DNA of 13,360 nt, from assembly GCA_903930195.1 (NCBI GenBank), contig CAIYXH010000200.1, positions 1 through 13,360 on the forward strand, in the 5' to 3' direction. The notes beneath the pieces are model-generated. The model saw only the letters and a list, made by a program, of their open reading frames with translations. It ran no database searches and was not told where the DNA came from. The first letter of the stretch is position 1, and each line of letters begins with the position of its first letter. The stretch is from an uncultured Actinomycetes bacterium (GTDB lineage Bacteria > Actinomycetota > Thermoleophilia > Gaiellales > Gaiellaceae). The position numbers and the translations under genes were made by a program. This document shows, piece by piece, positions 7,020-13,097 of this stretch.

Positions 7020-8017
7020 AGGAGACCACAGACTGGGAGCTGTTCGAGTCGGACACGTTCGAGCTGCTCGCCGAGTTGCCCGCCCGCAGCGTCGACGCCG
7101 TCGTGAGCGACCCGCCGTACGGGATCGGCTTCCGCGGCGAGGCCTGGGATAGTCGAGACATCCGCGCCATGCCGGGCGGCGTCGAACTGTCCGAGGGTGA
7201 GGCGTTCGAGCGCTGGACACAGCGGTGGGCTTCGGAGTGCCTGCGAGTGCTCAAGCCCGGTGGCTACATCGTCGCCTTCGGCGCGCCCCGGACGTTCCAC
7301 CGGCTCGCCGCCGGGATCGAAGACGCAGGATTCGAGCTACGAGACCAACTCGCCTGGCTGTACGGCAGCGGCGTTCCGAAAGCCCGCTTGCACCAAGGGC
7401 GATCGAGCGCGCTCAAACCCGGTCACGAGCCGATCCTGCTCGCTCGGGCACCACTCGCCGGGACGCTCGGCGGCAACGAGGCGACCTGGGGGACGGGCAG
7501 GCTGGGCATCGACGAGGCCCGCCTCCCGGGCGACAGCGCCACCGGCAAGGGTCGCTGGCCGTGCAACGTTACGCTCACCCACCCCGACGGTTGCTTGCCT
7601 GCCCGCTGCGCGAGGGGCTGCCCGGTGTTCCTGCTCGACCGTTCGCGGCCTCGCTCGCGGCCGAGCCGCTTCTTCTACTGCCCGAAGCCGTCGATGGCCG
7701 AGCGCGAGGCGGGCTGCGAATCACTCCCGGCGAGCGTGATCGGGATCTACGGCAAGGGCACCTCCAAGCCGCGGCGCAACATCCACCCGACCGTCAAGCC
7801 GGTCGCGCTGATGGCCTGGCTGATCCAGCTTGCTTGCCCGCCCGGCGGCCTGGTGCTCGACCCGTTCGCGGGTAGCGGCAGCACCGGCGTTGCCGCCCTC
7901 GCTCAGCAGCGTCGGTTCGTCGGAATCGAGCGCGATGCTGGGTACGCGCGGATCGCGCGCGCTCGCCTCACACGTGCCGCAGCTGAGGCGTCGGAGGGAT
8001 CGCGGGTGGCGGCGTGA
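7016..8017 (+). CDS. Beta-class DNA methyltransferase (N4-cytosine or N6-adenine), orphan
   Basis: The 333-aa enzyme transfers a methyl group from S-adenosylmethionine to an exocyclic amino group in DNA. The catalytic DPPY is at residues 32-35 and the AdoMet-binding FAGSGSTG at 284-291. This order (catalytic motif first) defines the beta class. HPTVKP just before the AdoMet motif is also typical. A Cys-rich insert lies near residues 193-205 (GCLPARCARGCP). DPPY cannot decide between adenine and cytosine. No restriction endonuclease is visible nearby, so it may protect the element from host restriction or mark its transfer and replication sites. The start overlaps the previous stop (ATGA), and a strong hairpin follows the stop. 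Confidence 0.9.
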   Translation: MKETTDWELFESDTFELLAELPARSVDAVVSDPPYGIGFRGEAWDSRDIRAMPGGVELSEGEAFERWTQRWASECLRVLKPGGYIVAFGAPRTFHRLAAGIEDAGFELRDQLAWLYGSGVPKARLHQGRSSALKPGHEPILLARAPLAGTLGGNEATWGTGRLGIDEARLPGDSATGKGRWPCNVTLTHPDGCLPARCARGCPVFLLDRSRPRSRPSRFFYCPKPSMAEREAGCESLPASVIGIYGKGTSKPRRNIHPTVKPVALMAWLIQLACPPGGLVLDPFAGSGSTGVAALAQQRRFVGIERDAGYARIARARLTRAAAEASEGSRVAA

Positions 8018-8042
8018 ATCACGAGGCGGTTGATGGCCGCAC

Positions 8043-8072
8043 GGTGACCGGAACCAAAGGGTTCTGGTCGCC
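8043..8072 (+). terminator. 13-bp GU-containing hairpin after the methyltransferase gene
   Basis: GGTGACCGGAACC pairs with GGTTCTGGTCGCC across an AAAG loop, all 13 positions pairing if two G-U pairs are allowed. There is no U-run after the stem, as is often the case in high-GC actinobacteria. It lies 25 bases after the stop of the methyltransferase gene and before the next gene, so termination or mRNA stabilisation of the transfer transcript is likely. The G-U pairs make the stem much stronger in plus-strand RNA than in minus-strand RNA. Confidence 0.55.
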
Positions 8073-8109
8073 GCCAAGCCATCCACTACCCCGAAGGGAG
8101 ACGTGAGCC

Positions 8110-8481
8110 ATGACAAAGGCTCAGGAGGTGTACGAACGGGTCGAGGCCCTGGTGGCCTCAGGCGTTCGGAAGGCAGACGCTTTCCGCCAGGCAGCAGAAG
8201 AGTTCGGACAGCCGTTCAACTCGATGCGAGGCGCCTACTACGCCCACACCCGCACGCTCAGTGACACGCCGTCCCGTTCGCGCAAGCGGCAGACGACGAC
8301 CCTCGACCCGATCGAGTCGGCGACGCTCGTCCTCACCGACGCGCTCGCCACGATCGACGACGAGGTCACCGCCGCGAAGACGCGGGCGGAGACGGCCAAA
8401 GCTGAGTACGAGCAACTCCGCGACAGCGCGAGCGAGCGCAAGGCCTCGATCAAGGCCAAGATCGACGCGCTCAACAGCTGA
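8110..8481 (+). CDS. HTH plus coiled-coil DNA-binding protein, copy 1
   Basis: The 123-aa protein has an N-terminal helical domain (residues about 3-50) with G-V-R-K-A-D-A-F-R-Q followed by a turn and SMRGAYYAHTR, which reads like a helix-turn-helix whose last helix contacts DNA. After a basic linker (SRSRKRQ), a coiled coil spans about 65-123. The layout recalls KfrA-type plasmid proteins but is much shorter, and the match is not firm. A close paralogue is encoded at 8618. GAAGGGAG ends 9 bases before the ATG. A perfect hairpin follows the stop, so the gene is probably a single transcriptional unit. A role as regulator or DNA-organising protein of the element is inferred. Confidence 0.65.
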   Translation: MTKAQEVYERVEALVASGVRKADAFRQAAEEFGQPFNSMRGAYYAHTRTLSDTPSRSRKRQTTTLDPIESATLVLTDALATIDDEVTAAKTRAETAKAEYEQLRDSASERKASIKAKIDALNS

Positions 8482-8497
8482 GTCGCACCCGATGGCA

Positions 8498-8528
8498 GGT
8501 GGCCCGGATCACAACGATCCGGGCCACC
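8498..8528 (+). terminator. Perfect 13-bp hairpin after HTH/coiled-coil gene 1
   Basis: GGTGGCCCGGATC and GATCCGGGCCACC are exact inverted repeats around an ACAAC loop, starting 16 bases after the stop codon. No U-run follows. The very stable stem directly between a stop and the next promoter supports a terminator that would insulate the downstream promoter. Confidence 0.65.
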
Positions 8529-8548
8529 AACAACCCAAAACTAACACG

Positions 8549-8601
8549 TTGCCATATCACATACATCAACGGTATAATACAACAACATACATACAACAAC
8601 A
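8549..8601 (+). promoter_or_regulatory. Near-consensus sigma-70 promoter with tandem ACAACAAC operator
   Basis: TTGCCA (8549-8554) and a perfect TATAAT (8573-8578) are 18 bases apart. Two direct repeats ATACAACAACA occur at 8577-8587 and 8591-8601, overlapping the -10 and the probable start site, where a bound protein would block transcription. Their reverse complement is the TGTTGTT motif seen at 3571 and 3608. The block is strongly AT-rich within a GC-rich window. The promoter serves the gene at 8618 and perhaps the recombinase. Confidence 0.7.
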
Positions 8602-8617
8602 CTGTGGGGGTGTGAGG

Positions 8618-8992
8618 GTGGCAACGACAAAGGCTGAAGAGACCTACGCAGCGCTGACACGGCACGTCGACCGCGGCATGCGCCTGTCCGACGCCGTCCG
8701 GCAGCTCGCGGCCGAGACCGGCAGGAAGGAGTCCGCCATCCGGGCGAGCTACTACCAGCAGCGCAGCAAGCTCGGCGAAAGCGGTCCCGGCGGAGGGTCG
8801 CGGGCGCCGGTGTCAGTCGAGGACGCGATCCGCGAGGCCCGCGATCTGCTCGAACGCGCGCTCGTGGGCATCGACGCCGAGCTCGCCGCGGCGAAAGCCG
8901 ACCTCGACACCGCCCGCGCACGCTACGAGACCCTCGAGAGCTCCGCCGCGGAGCGCAAGGCGGAACTCGAACGCAAGATCGCCGCCCTCTGA
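8618..8992 (+). CDS. HTH plus coiled-coil DNA-binding protein, copy 2
   Basis: The 124-aa paralogue of the product at 8110 shares the opening TKA-x-E-x-Y, the DAVRQLA helix and the R-A-S-Y-Y recognition-like segment, and ends with the same AAK...YE.L..SA.ERKA...KI.AL coiled-coil pattern. The linker is Gly-rich rather than basic. GTG at 8618 was chosen over GTG at 8612, because a GGGGG/GTGAGG ribosome-binding region gives sensible spacing only for the former. The gene has its own strong promoter carrying motifs that a protein of this kind might bind, so autoregulation is a reasonable hypothesis. The recombinase gene starts 40 bases downstream and may be co-transcribed. Confidence 0.65.
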   Translation: MATTKAEETYAALTRHVDRGMRLSDAVRQLAAETGRKESAIRASYYQQRSKLGESGPGGGSRAPVSVEDAIREARDLLERALVGIDAELAAAKADLDTARARYETLESSAAERKAELERKIAAL

Positions 8993-9032
8993 GCCCGGCA
9001 TCAACTAACCCGAAAGGAGTCCCAAGCCCACG

Positions 9033-10739
9033 ATGAACACATCACCACCAACCACCCGAGCAAGACGTGCGACGACGCGGGCGCGCGTGCCGGCCACGGA
9101 CACCCCCGACGAGGACATCACCGAACCCGCCGACAACGGACGCGCCGTGATGTACATCCGCGTCTCGAGCTCGCAGCAGGCAGACACCGACTACGACCCC
9201 GAGGGATTCTCGATCCCCGCTCAGCGCGAGGCGTGTCATCGCAAGGCCGCGAGCCTCGGTTTGCAGGTCGTCGAGGAGTTCGTCGACCGCGGTGAGTCCG
9301 CCCGCACCGCCAACCGCCCCGGCCTGCAAGCGCTTCTCACCAGACTGGAGGAGGGCGACATCACCCACGTCCTCGTCCACAAGGTCGACCGCCTCGCACG
9401 CGACAGGGCAAGCGACGTCGCGATCGTCGCCCGCATCCGCGGCTCCGGCGCCCAGCTCGTCTCCGCCACCGAGAACATCGACGAGACGCCATCCGGCCTG
9501 CTCCTGCACGGGATCATGTCGAGCATCGCGGAGTTCTACAGCCGCAACCTCGCGACCGAGATCATGAAGGGCACCACCCAGAAAGCCAAGAAGGGCGGCA
9601 CCCCGTTCCAGGCGCCGATCGGCTACCTCAACACCCGCGAGTGGATCGACGGTCGCGAGATCCGCACCGTCACGGTCGACCCTGAACGCGCCCAGCTCAT
9701 CCAGCTCACATTCGAGCTCTACGCGACCGGTCAGTACTCGCTGCTCGACCTCGCCACGATCCTCGAAGCCCGTGGCCTGAAGTCTCGCCCGACACCGAAC
9801 AAGCCCGCCAAGACCCTCGGCACCAACCGCCTCTCCAACATGCTTCGCAACGAGTACTACATCGGCATCGTCCACTACGCCGGCACGACCCACCAGGGAC
9901 GCCACGAGCCGCTTGTCGACGAAGCGATGTTCGACAAGGTGCAGGAGATCCTCGACGCGCAACGCCAGTCAGGCGAGCGCAGCTGGCGCCACCACCACTA
10001 CCTCCGTGGCAGCCTCGTCTGTGCCCAGTGCGGCCGCAGGCTCTTCTTCGTCCGACCCCGAGGCCGGAGCGCGAGCTACGAGTACTTCGTCTGCGGCGGT
10101 CGCAGCGCCCGACTCTGCCCACAGCCCTACCACCGCGTCGAAGCCGTCGAACAAGCCGTCGAGCGCCACTACGCCACCCTTCAGCTCACCGACGAACAGC
10201 GCGAACGGATCCGCACCGCCGTCCACACCCACCTCGATGGACTCGCCGCGGCCGCCGACAAGGAGACCGCCCGCGCCCGCGCCGAAGTCGTTCGCCTCGA
10301 CAACGAAGAGCGCAAGCTCCTCGCTGCGCATTACGCCGACCGGATCACCGACCACATCTTCGCCGAAGAGCAGAAGCGCATCCGGCGTGAGCGCGTCGCC
10401 GCCGACGAGCTCTTTCAACGCTTCCAGGGCAACCACCAAGACATCCTCGAGACCGTCGACCACGCTCTCGCGCTCACCGACAACATCCAGGCCGCCTACC
10501 TCAAGGCCGACCCGATCGAACGCCGCCTCCTCAACCAGGCGTTCTTCGAGTACCTCGAGATCGACAACGAAGAGATCGCCGACGACGAGCTCGCGGCCCC
10601 CTTCGCGCAACTCGCCCCCATCACGAGAACCGCCGACCCCAAGAAGAAGGTCGGCGGTTCATACGTGCAACATTTGGTGGACCCAGGCGGGCTCGAACCG
10701 CCGACCTCCTCGCTGCCAGCGAGGCGCTCTCCCAGCTGA
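9033..10739 (+). CDS. Large serine recombinase (integrase of the element)
   Basis: The enzyme cuts and rejoins attachment sites through a Ser-DNA intermediate. The N-terminal resolvase-type catalytic domain (about 36-185) has YIRVSSSQQ with Ser45 as nucleophile, then KVDRLARDR. A Recombinase domain (about 195-305) follows, then a zinc ribbon with Cys330, Cys333, Cys354 and a further Cys near 362, and a long coiled coil (about 380-500) typical of large serine integrases. AAAGGAG lies 13 bases before the ATG, rather far. Recognisable family sequence ends near residue 532; the last 35 codons cross a hairpin and the antisense of tRNA-Ala, and the stop TGA lies inside the tRNA gene. The natural C-terminus may therefore differ in the excised circle. 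Its location beside the tRNA indicates the integrase of the element at left. Confidence 0.92.
   Translation: MNTSPPTTRARRATTRARVPATDTPDEDITEPADNGRAVMYIRVSSSQQADTDYDPEGFSIPAQREACHRKAASLGLQVVEEFVDRGESARTANRPGLQALLTRLEEGDITHVLVHKVDRLARDRASDVAIVARIRGSGAQLVSATENIDETPSGLLLHGIMSSIAEFYSRNLATEIMKGTTQKAKKGGTPFQAPIGYLNTREWIDGREIRTVTVDPERAQLIQLTFELYATGQYSLLDLATILEARGLKSRPTPNKPAKTLGTNRLSNMLRNEYYIGIVHYAGTTHQGRHEPLVDEAMFDKVQEILDAQRQSGERSWRHHHYLRGSLVCAQCGRRLFFVRPRGRSASYEYFVCGGRSARLCPQPYHRVEAVEQAVERHYATLQLTDEQRERIRTAVHTHLDGLAAAADKETARARAEVVRLDNEERKLLAAHYADRITDHIFAEEQKRIRRERVAADELFQRFQGNHQDILETVDHALALTDNIQAAYLKADPIERRLLNQAFFEYLEIDNEEIADDELAAPFAQLAPITRTADPKKKVGGSYVQHLVDPGGLEPPTSSLPARRSPS
10627..10660. repeat. 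12-bp perfect inverted repeat matching the tRNA-Ala T-arm region
   Basis: GAACCGCCGACC at 10627-10638 and its reverse complement at 10649-10660 form a perfect stem around a 10-base loop, at the 3' end of the recombinase frame. The same 12-mer occurs a third time within the tRNA gene at 10695-10706 (variable loop/T-stem on the minus strand). The stem could terminate transcription from either side, although there is no T-run. The identity to the tRNA suggests that it derives from an attachment site or an earlier insertion. Confidence 0.7.
10661..10706. other. Probable element-chromosome junction (candidate attachment site at tRNA 3' end)
   Basis: The recombinase lies on the 3' side of tRNA-Ala, with its catalytic frame ending in the tRNA, while conserved chromosomal genes lie on the 5' side. 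This is the usual arrangement for elements inserted in the 3' part of a tRNA gene that restore the tRNA on integration. The tRNA is intact. The exact crossover cannot be fixed because the matching copy at the other end of the element is not in this window. Confidence 0.45.
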
Positions 10740-10750
10740 GCTATGGGCCC
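10675..10750 (-). tRNA. tRNA-Ala (anticodon GGC)
   Basis: The reverse complement folds as a full 76-nt cloverleaf. The acceptor stem GGGCCCA/TGGGTCC includes the G3-U70 wobble pair that identifies alanine tRNAs. The D-arm is GCTC/GAGC, the anticodon stem CCTCG/CGAGG with loop CTGGCAG (anticodon GGC), and the T-arm GGCGG-TTCGAGC-CCGCC. The 3' CCA is encoded. It reads GCC codons, the favoured alanine codon in such a genome. The 3' end borders the mobile element, and the 5' end overlaps the last bases of a decayed endonuclease gene. Confidence 0.97.
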
Positions 10751-11167
10751 GAGAGAGCCTGAAGTCTAGCTTCCAACGCGAACTCGCGAGCCCAATGCAC
10801 GCCCTGGCTCCGATTGTCGCGTGTCGCTGTAACACGGAGTCGGACCATCCACCTCTCGGCCCACAACGCAGGAGGCGGGAGGTGCCACGTAGGTCAGCGC
10901 AGTACGCGGCGACGATGTCGCTCTCGGTCGTGTCGTACGTCCTTGTGCACGAGGCCCGCCGGACGCCGGCGGGCGCGCCGACAGCGAACAACGACGGCGC
11001 CGCCTTCGACCGCCGCCCACTTGCACTACGCGCCAACGGCGTGCCCCGCCGTCGAAGACGAGGTCATACGGCGCATCGAACACGGGACGGGAGACGAGAA
11101 CCCCACGATCGATCGCCGCCCCGCACACCGCTACCTCCGCAAATGCGCCCTTCTGGTTCGTCGTCAA
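10741..11167 (-). pseudogene. Decayed PD-(D/E)XK endonuclease of the group I intron-associated type
   Basis: The opening (TTG start at 11167) reads TTNQKGAFAE...VSRPVF..APYDLVFDGG, matching small PD-(D/E)XK endonucleases related to I-Ssp6803I (PF11645, recognised by eye). The rest is spread over other frames. CKWAAVEGGAVVVRCRRARR is in a second frame, RTYDTTESDIVAAYCADL in a third, and RLRVTATRDNRSQGVHWARE, the typical C-terminal region, returns to the second frame. That requires three frameshifts, so no full protein can be made. The Glu, Asp and Gln-x-Lys active-site positions are all still readable across the frames. The final TAG (10741-10743) falls in the 5' end of tRNA-Ala. The gene starts 14 bases after the response regulator stop. 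Confidence 0.8.
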
Positions 11168-11180
11168 CCTGGACGACCCT

Positions 11181-11828
11181 CTACATCCGGGGCCGGACGA
11201 TGCCCTCGCGCCGGGCGAGGAGCGCCGCCTCGGTGCGGTTGCGGACGCCGAGGCGATGGAGGGCGCGGCTGACGAGCTTCTTGACGTGGCCGCCGGTGAC
11301 GTGGAGCTCGGCGGCGATCTCGGCGTTCGAGAGGCCGTCGGCGAGGAGCGCCACGACCTCGGCCTCGCGCGCGGTGAGGCCGTACTTGAGCGACGGGGTC
11401 TGGAACCCGTGCCGGACGAGGTCGCCGAGGATGGGGTTCGTGTTGCCGAGGAGCATCGTGTCGCCCGCCCGGAGGATCGTGACGAGCCGGCAGAGCCGCT
11501 CCGGGTCGAGCTCCTGCTTGACGGCGAAGCTCGCCGCCGCGGTCAGGGCGACCCCGAGCGTCCGTGAGCTCAGCTCGGAGGCCATCGCCAGGCACGGCAC
11601 GTCGCCGCGGCGTCGCAGCTCGCCGAGGATCTCGGCGCCGTCGGGCTGATCGAGGTCGATCACCGCGACGTCGGGCGCCGACCCCTCGAGCGCGCGGCGG
11701 ACGGCGTCGAGGTCGGCCAGGGACGTGACCTCGAAGCCGTCGGGGCAGCGCTCGAGGATCCGAAGGAAGGCCTCGCGCCACCACCACGTGCCCTCGACGA
11801 CGAGCACCCGGGTGGGTATCGCCTGCAT
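11181..11828 (-). CDS. LuxR-type response regulator with atypical receiver
   Basis: The 215-aa transcription factor has an N-terminal receiver (about 6-120) and a C-terminal LuxR helix-turn-helix (about 148-210: LTAREAEVVALLADGLSNAE, then HVKKLVSRALHRLGVRNRTEA). The receiver keeps the phosphoacceptor-like Asp58 (VIDLDQP) and Lys104 (FAVKQ), but the usual Asp-Asp/Glu-Asp pair after the first strand reads VVEG, leaving one acid, so metal binding and phosphorylation may be weak or absent. No histidine kinase is adjacent. The ATG at 11828 fits the family N-terminus; a GTG at 11858 has a better GGAGG site 6 bases upstream and would add 10 residues, so the start is uncertain. It belongs to the chromosome, downstream of rsfS on the same strand. 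Confidence 0.88.
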   Translation of the reverse strand: MQAIPTRVLVVEGTWWWREAFLRILERCPDGFEVTSLADLDAVRRALEGSAPDVAVIDLDQPDGAEILGELRRRGDVPCLAMASELSSRTLGVALTAAASFAVKQELDPERLCRLVTILRAGDTMLLGNTNPILGDLVRHGFQTPSLKYGLTAREAEVVALLADGLSNAEIAAELHVTGGHVKKLVSRALHRLGVRNRTEAALLARREGIVRPRM

Positions 11829-11858
11829 CGCCCTTTCGTCGTCGTACCGCTCGTCCAC

Positions 11859-12147
11859 GTCCACCCTCCGGCCTGCCGGGATCGCTCCTTCGACCGTAGG
11901 GCGGGGAGCGCGCGGTGGCGACGGACGGAGGGCGACTCTCTGAGGGGTCGAGAGTTCCCTTCTGCGACGCAACGAAGTGGGTGTCGGAGCGGGCACCAAG
12001 GTTCCCTCTGTCCAGACGAGACACGTCCCACCGAGACGGGAGCGAAGGAGGGATGGTGTTGTCCGTGGTGACATCGCGGACGCTTGAGGTTAGCGCGGGC
12101 CTCGGCGGGGCCGTGGCCGGGCGGGACTAGCCCAAAAAGGGCGAGGT
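11859..12147. other. Intergenic region between rsfS and the response regulator
   Basis: I find no convincing gene in these 289 bases; the open frames crossing it have poor composition and extend the regulator N-terminus improbably. Just after the rsfS stop, GCCC-AAAAA-GGGC (12132-12144 area) can form a weak 4-bp stem with a short homopolymer loop and may contribute to termination. The promoter of the response regulator should lie here, but no clear -35/-10 pair is visible. GGAGG near 11864-11868 (minus strand) supports the alternative GTG start. Confidence 0.5.
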
Positions 12148-12522
12148 CTAGCCGGACGAGGTGAGTGCGGAAGCCGGCGGGTTCGGCTCTTCGAGGGCGA
12201 CATCGCCCCAGAGCTCGTCGAGCCGGTAGAAGTCCCGCGCCTCGGGCGTGAAGACGTGCAGGACGACGTCGAGGTAGTCCGCGACGATCCAGGTTGCCTC
12301 GCTCTCGCCCGCGGTCGAACGCGGCACGAGGCCGTGCTCGCGCTTCATCAGCGCGTGAACCTCGTCCACGATGGCCTTCGTCTGGCGCACGTTGTTGCCG
12401 GTCGCAACGACGAAGAAGTCGGTGTAGCTGCACACCGGCTGCATGTCGAGGATGACGACGTCGTGCGCGAGCTTGTCCTGGGCGAGTGCCGCGATGCGGC
12501 GAGCCTGTTCGATCGACGTCAA
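12148..12522 (-). CDS. rsfS: Ribosomal silencing factor RsfS
   Basis: The 124-aa protein of the RsfS/Iojap family binds ribosomal protein uL14 and blocks subunit joining, lowering translation in starvation or stationary phase. Visible family features are the opening helix (LTSIEQARRIAALAQDKLAHDVVILDM), SYTDFFVVATGNNVRQTKAI, and WIVADYLDVVLHVFTPEARDFYRLDELWGD at the C-terminal end of the domain, in family order. Length is normal. The start is a TTG that overlaps the nadD stop (TTGA), in keeping with nadD-rsfS coupling; no strong ribosome-binding site is seen, so coupling probably matters. Confidence 0.93.
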   Translation of the reverse strand: MTSIEQARRIAALAQDKLAHDVVILDMQPVCSYTDFFVVATGNNVRQTKAIVDEVHALMKREHGLVPRSTAGESEATWIVADYLDVVLHVFTPEARDFYRLDELWGDVALEEPNPPASALTSSG

Positions 12523-13097
12523 GTGGTTCCAGTGTACCCGGGGAAGCGGCGGTACAGGCCCTCGCGGGCGGCGATCTCCCACACCGCAGGCGGAAGCTCG
12601 GAGGCGACATCGTCGCCGCGGCGAAGGCGTTCGCGGAGCTCGGTCGAGGAGACGGGCTGCTCGAGCGCGAAGAACTGCACGCGCTCCGGGGCCTCGAGCC
12701 CCTCGAGGACGGGGCCAAAGAGGACACGACCGTCGTAGCCCGGGCGGGCGGCGACGGCGAGTGAGACGAGCTCCAGCACCGCGTTCGGCTCCTTCCAGGA
12801 GAGGAACTGGCCGAACTCGTCCGCGCCGAGCAGGAACGTCGCGCCGTGCCAGTCGGGCCGGTCGCGCAGCAGGTCGATCGTCCGCGCATGCTCGTCGAGC
12901 AGCACTTCGCGGCCGGGGAAGGCCGCGCGGACGAGCTCGAGCCGCTGTGCGGCCGACGTCTCGACGTCCTTGTGCCCTGGTGCCGCTGCGAGCACGACCT
13001 CGACGCGCTCGAGCCCGAGCACGGCCTGCGCCGTGTCGGCCAGCGCCACGTGCCCGCAATGCGGCGGGTCGAAGGTGCCTCCGAAGATCCCGATCAC
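12519..13097 (-). CDS. nadD: Nicotinate-nucleotide adenylyltransferase
   Basis: The 192-aa enzyme transfers AMP from ATP to nicotinate mononucleotide to give deamido-NAD in NAD biosynthesis. The nucleotidyltransferase signature GGTFDPPHCGH is at residues 6-16, and the second signature near the C-terminus reads VSSTELR (family ISSTxxR). An internal LLGADEF segment and WKEP also fit the family. Length is normal. The GTG start overlaps the obg stop as GTGA, and the gene overlaps rsfS downstream, so obg, nadD and rsfS form one operon. Confidence 0.95.
   Translation of the reverse strand: MIGIFGGTFDPPHCGHVALADTAQAVLGLERVEVVLAAAPGHKDVETSAAQRLELVRAAFPGREVLLDEHARTIDLLRDRPDWHGATFLLGADEFGQFLSWKEPNAVLELVSLAVAARPGYDGRVLFGPVLEGLEAPERVQFFALEQPVSSTELRERLRRGDDVASELPPAVWEIAAREGLYRRFPGYTGTT

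Noticed and set aside
8577..8601. Tandem ATACAACAACA repeats as a CRISPR or satellite array
   Set aside because: There are only two 11-bp units in a 25-bp stretch, next to a -10 box; an operator is the simpler reading.
10627..10660. The hairpin as a standard intrinsic terminator for tRNA or recombinase
   Set aside because: Neither strand has a T-run after the stem, and it sits inside the recombinase frame; the termination role is left open.
10741..11167. Frameshifts in the endonuclease gene as sequencing errors
   Set aside because: Three indels fall in one gene while adjacent genes are intact, so decay is more likely, though errors cannot be excluded without reads.
9913..11649. A 578-aa plus-strand frame crossing the recombinase end, the tRNA and the response regulator
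   Set aside because: It spans unrelated features on both strands, is Ser/Arg/Pro-rich, and includes the familiar spurious peptide produced by reading a tRNA antisense.
12523..13059. A 303-aa extended frame for RsfS starting near 13059
   Set aside because: The first 175 residues are an Arg/Ala-rich shadow of nadD; family similarity begins at the TTG overlapping the nadD stop.
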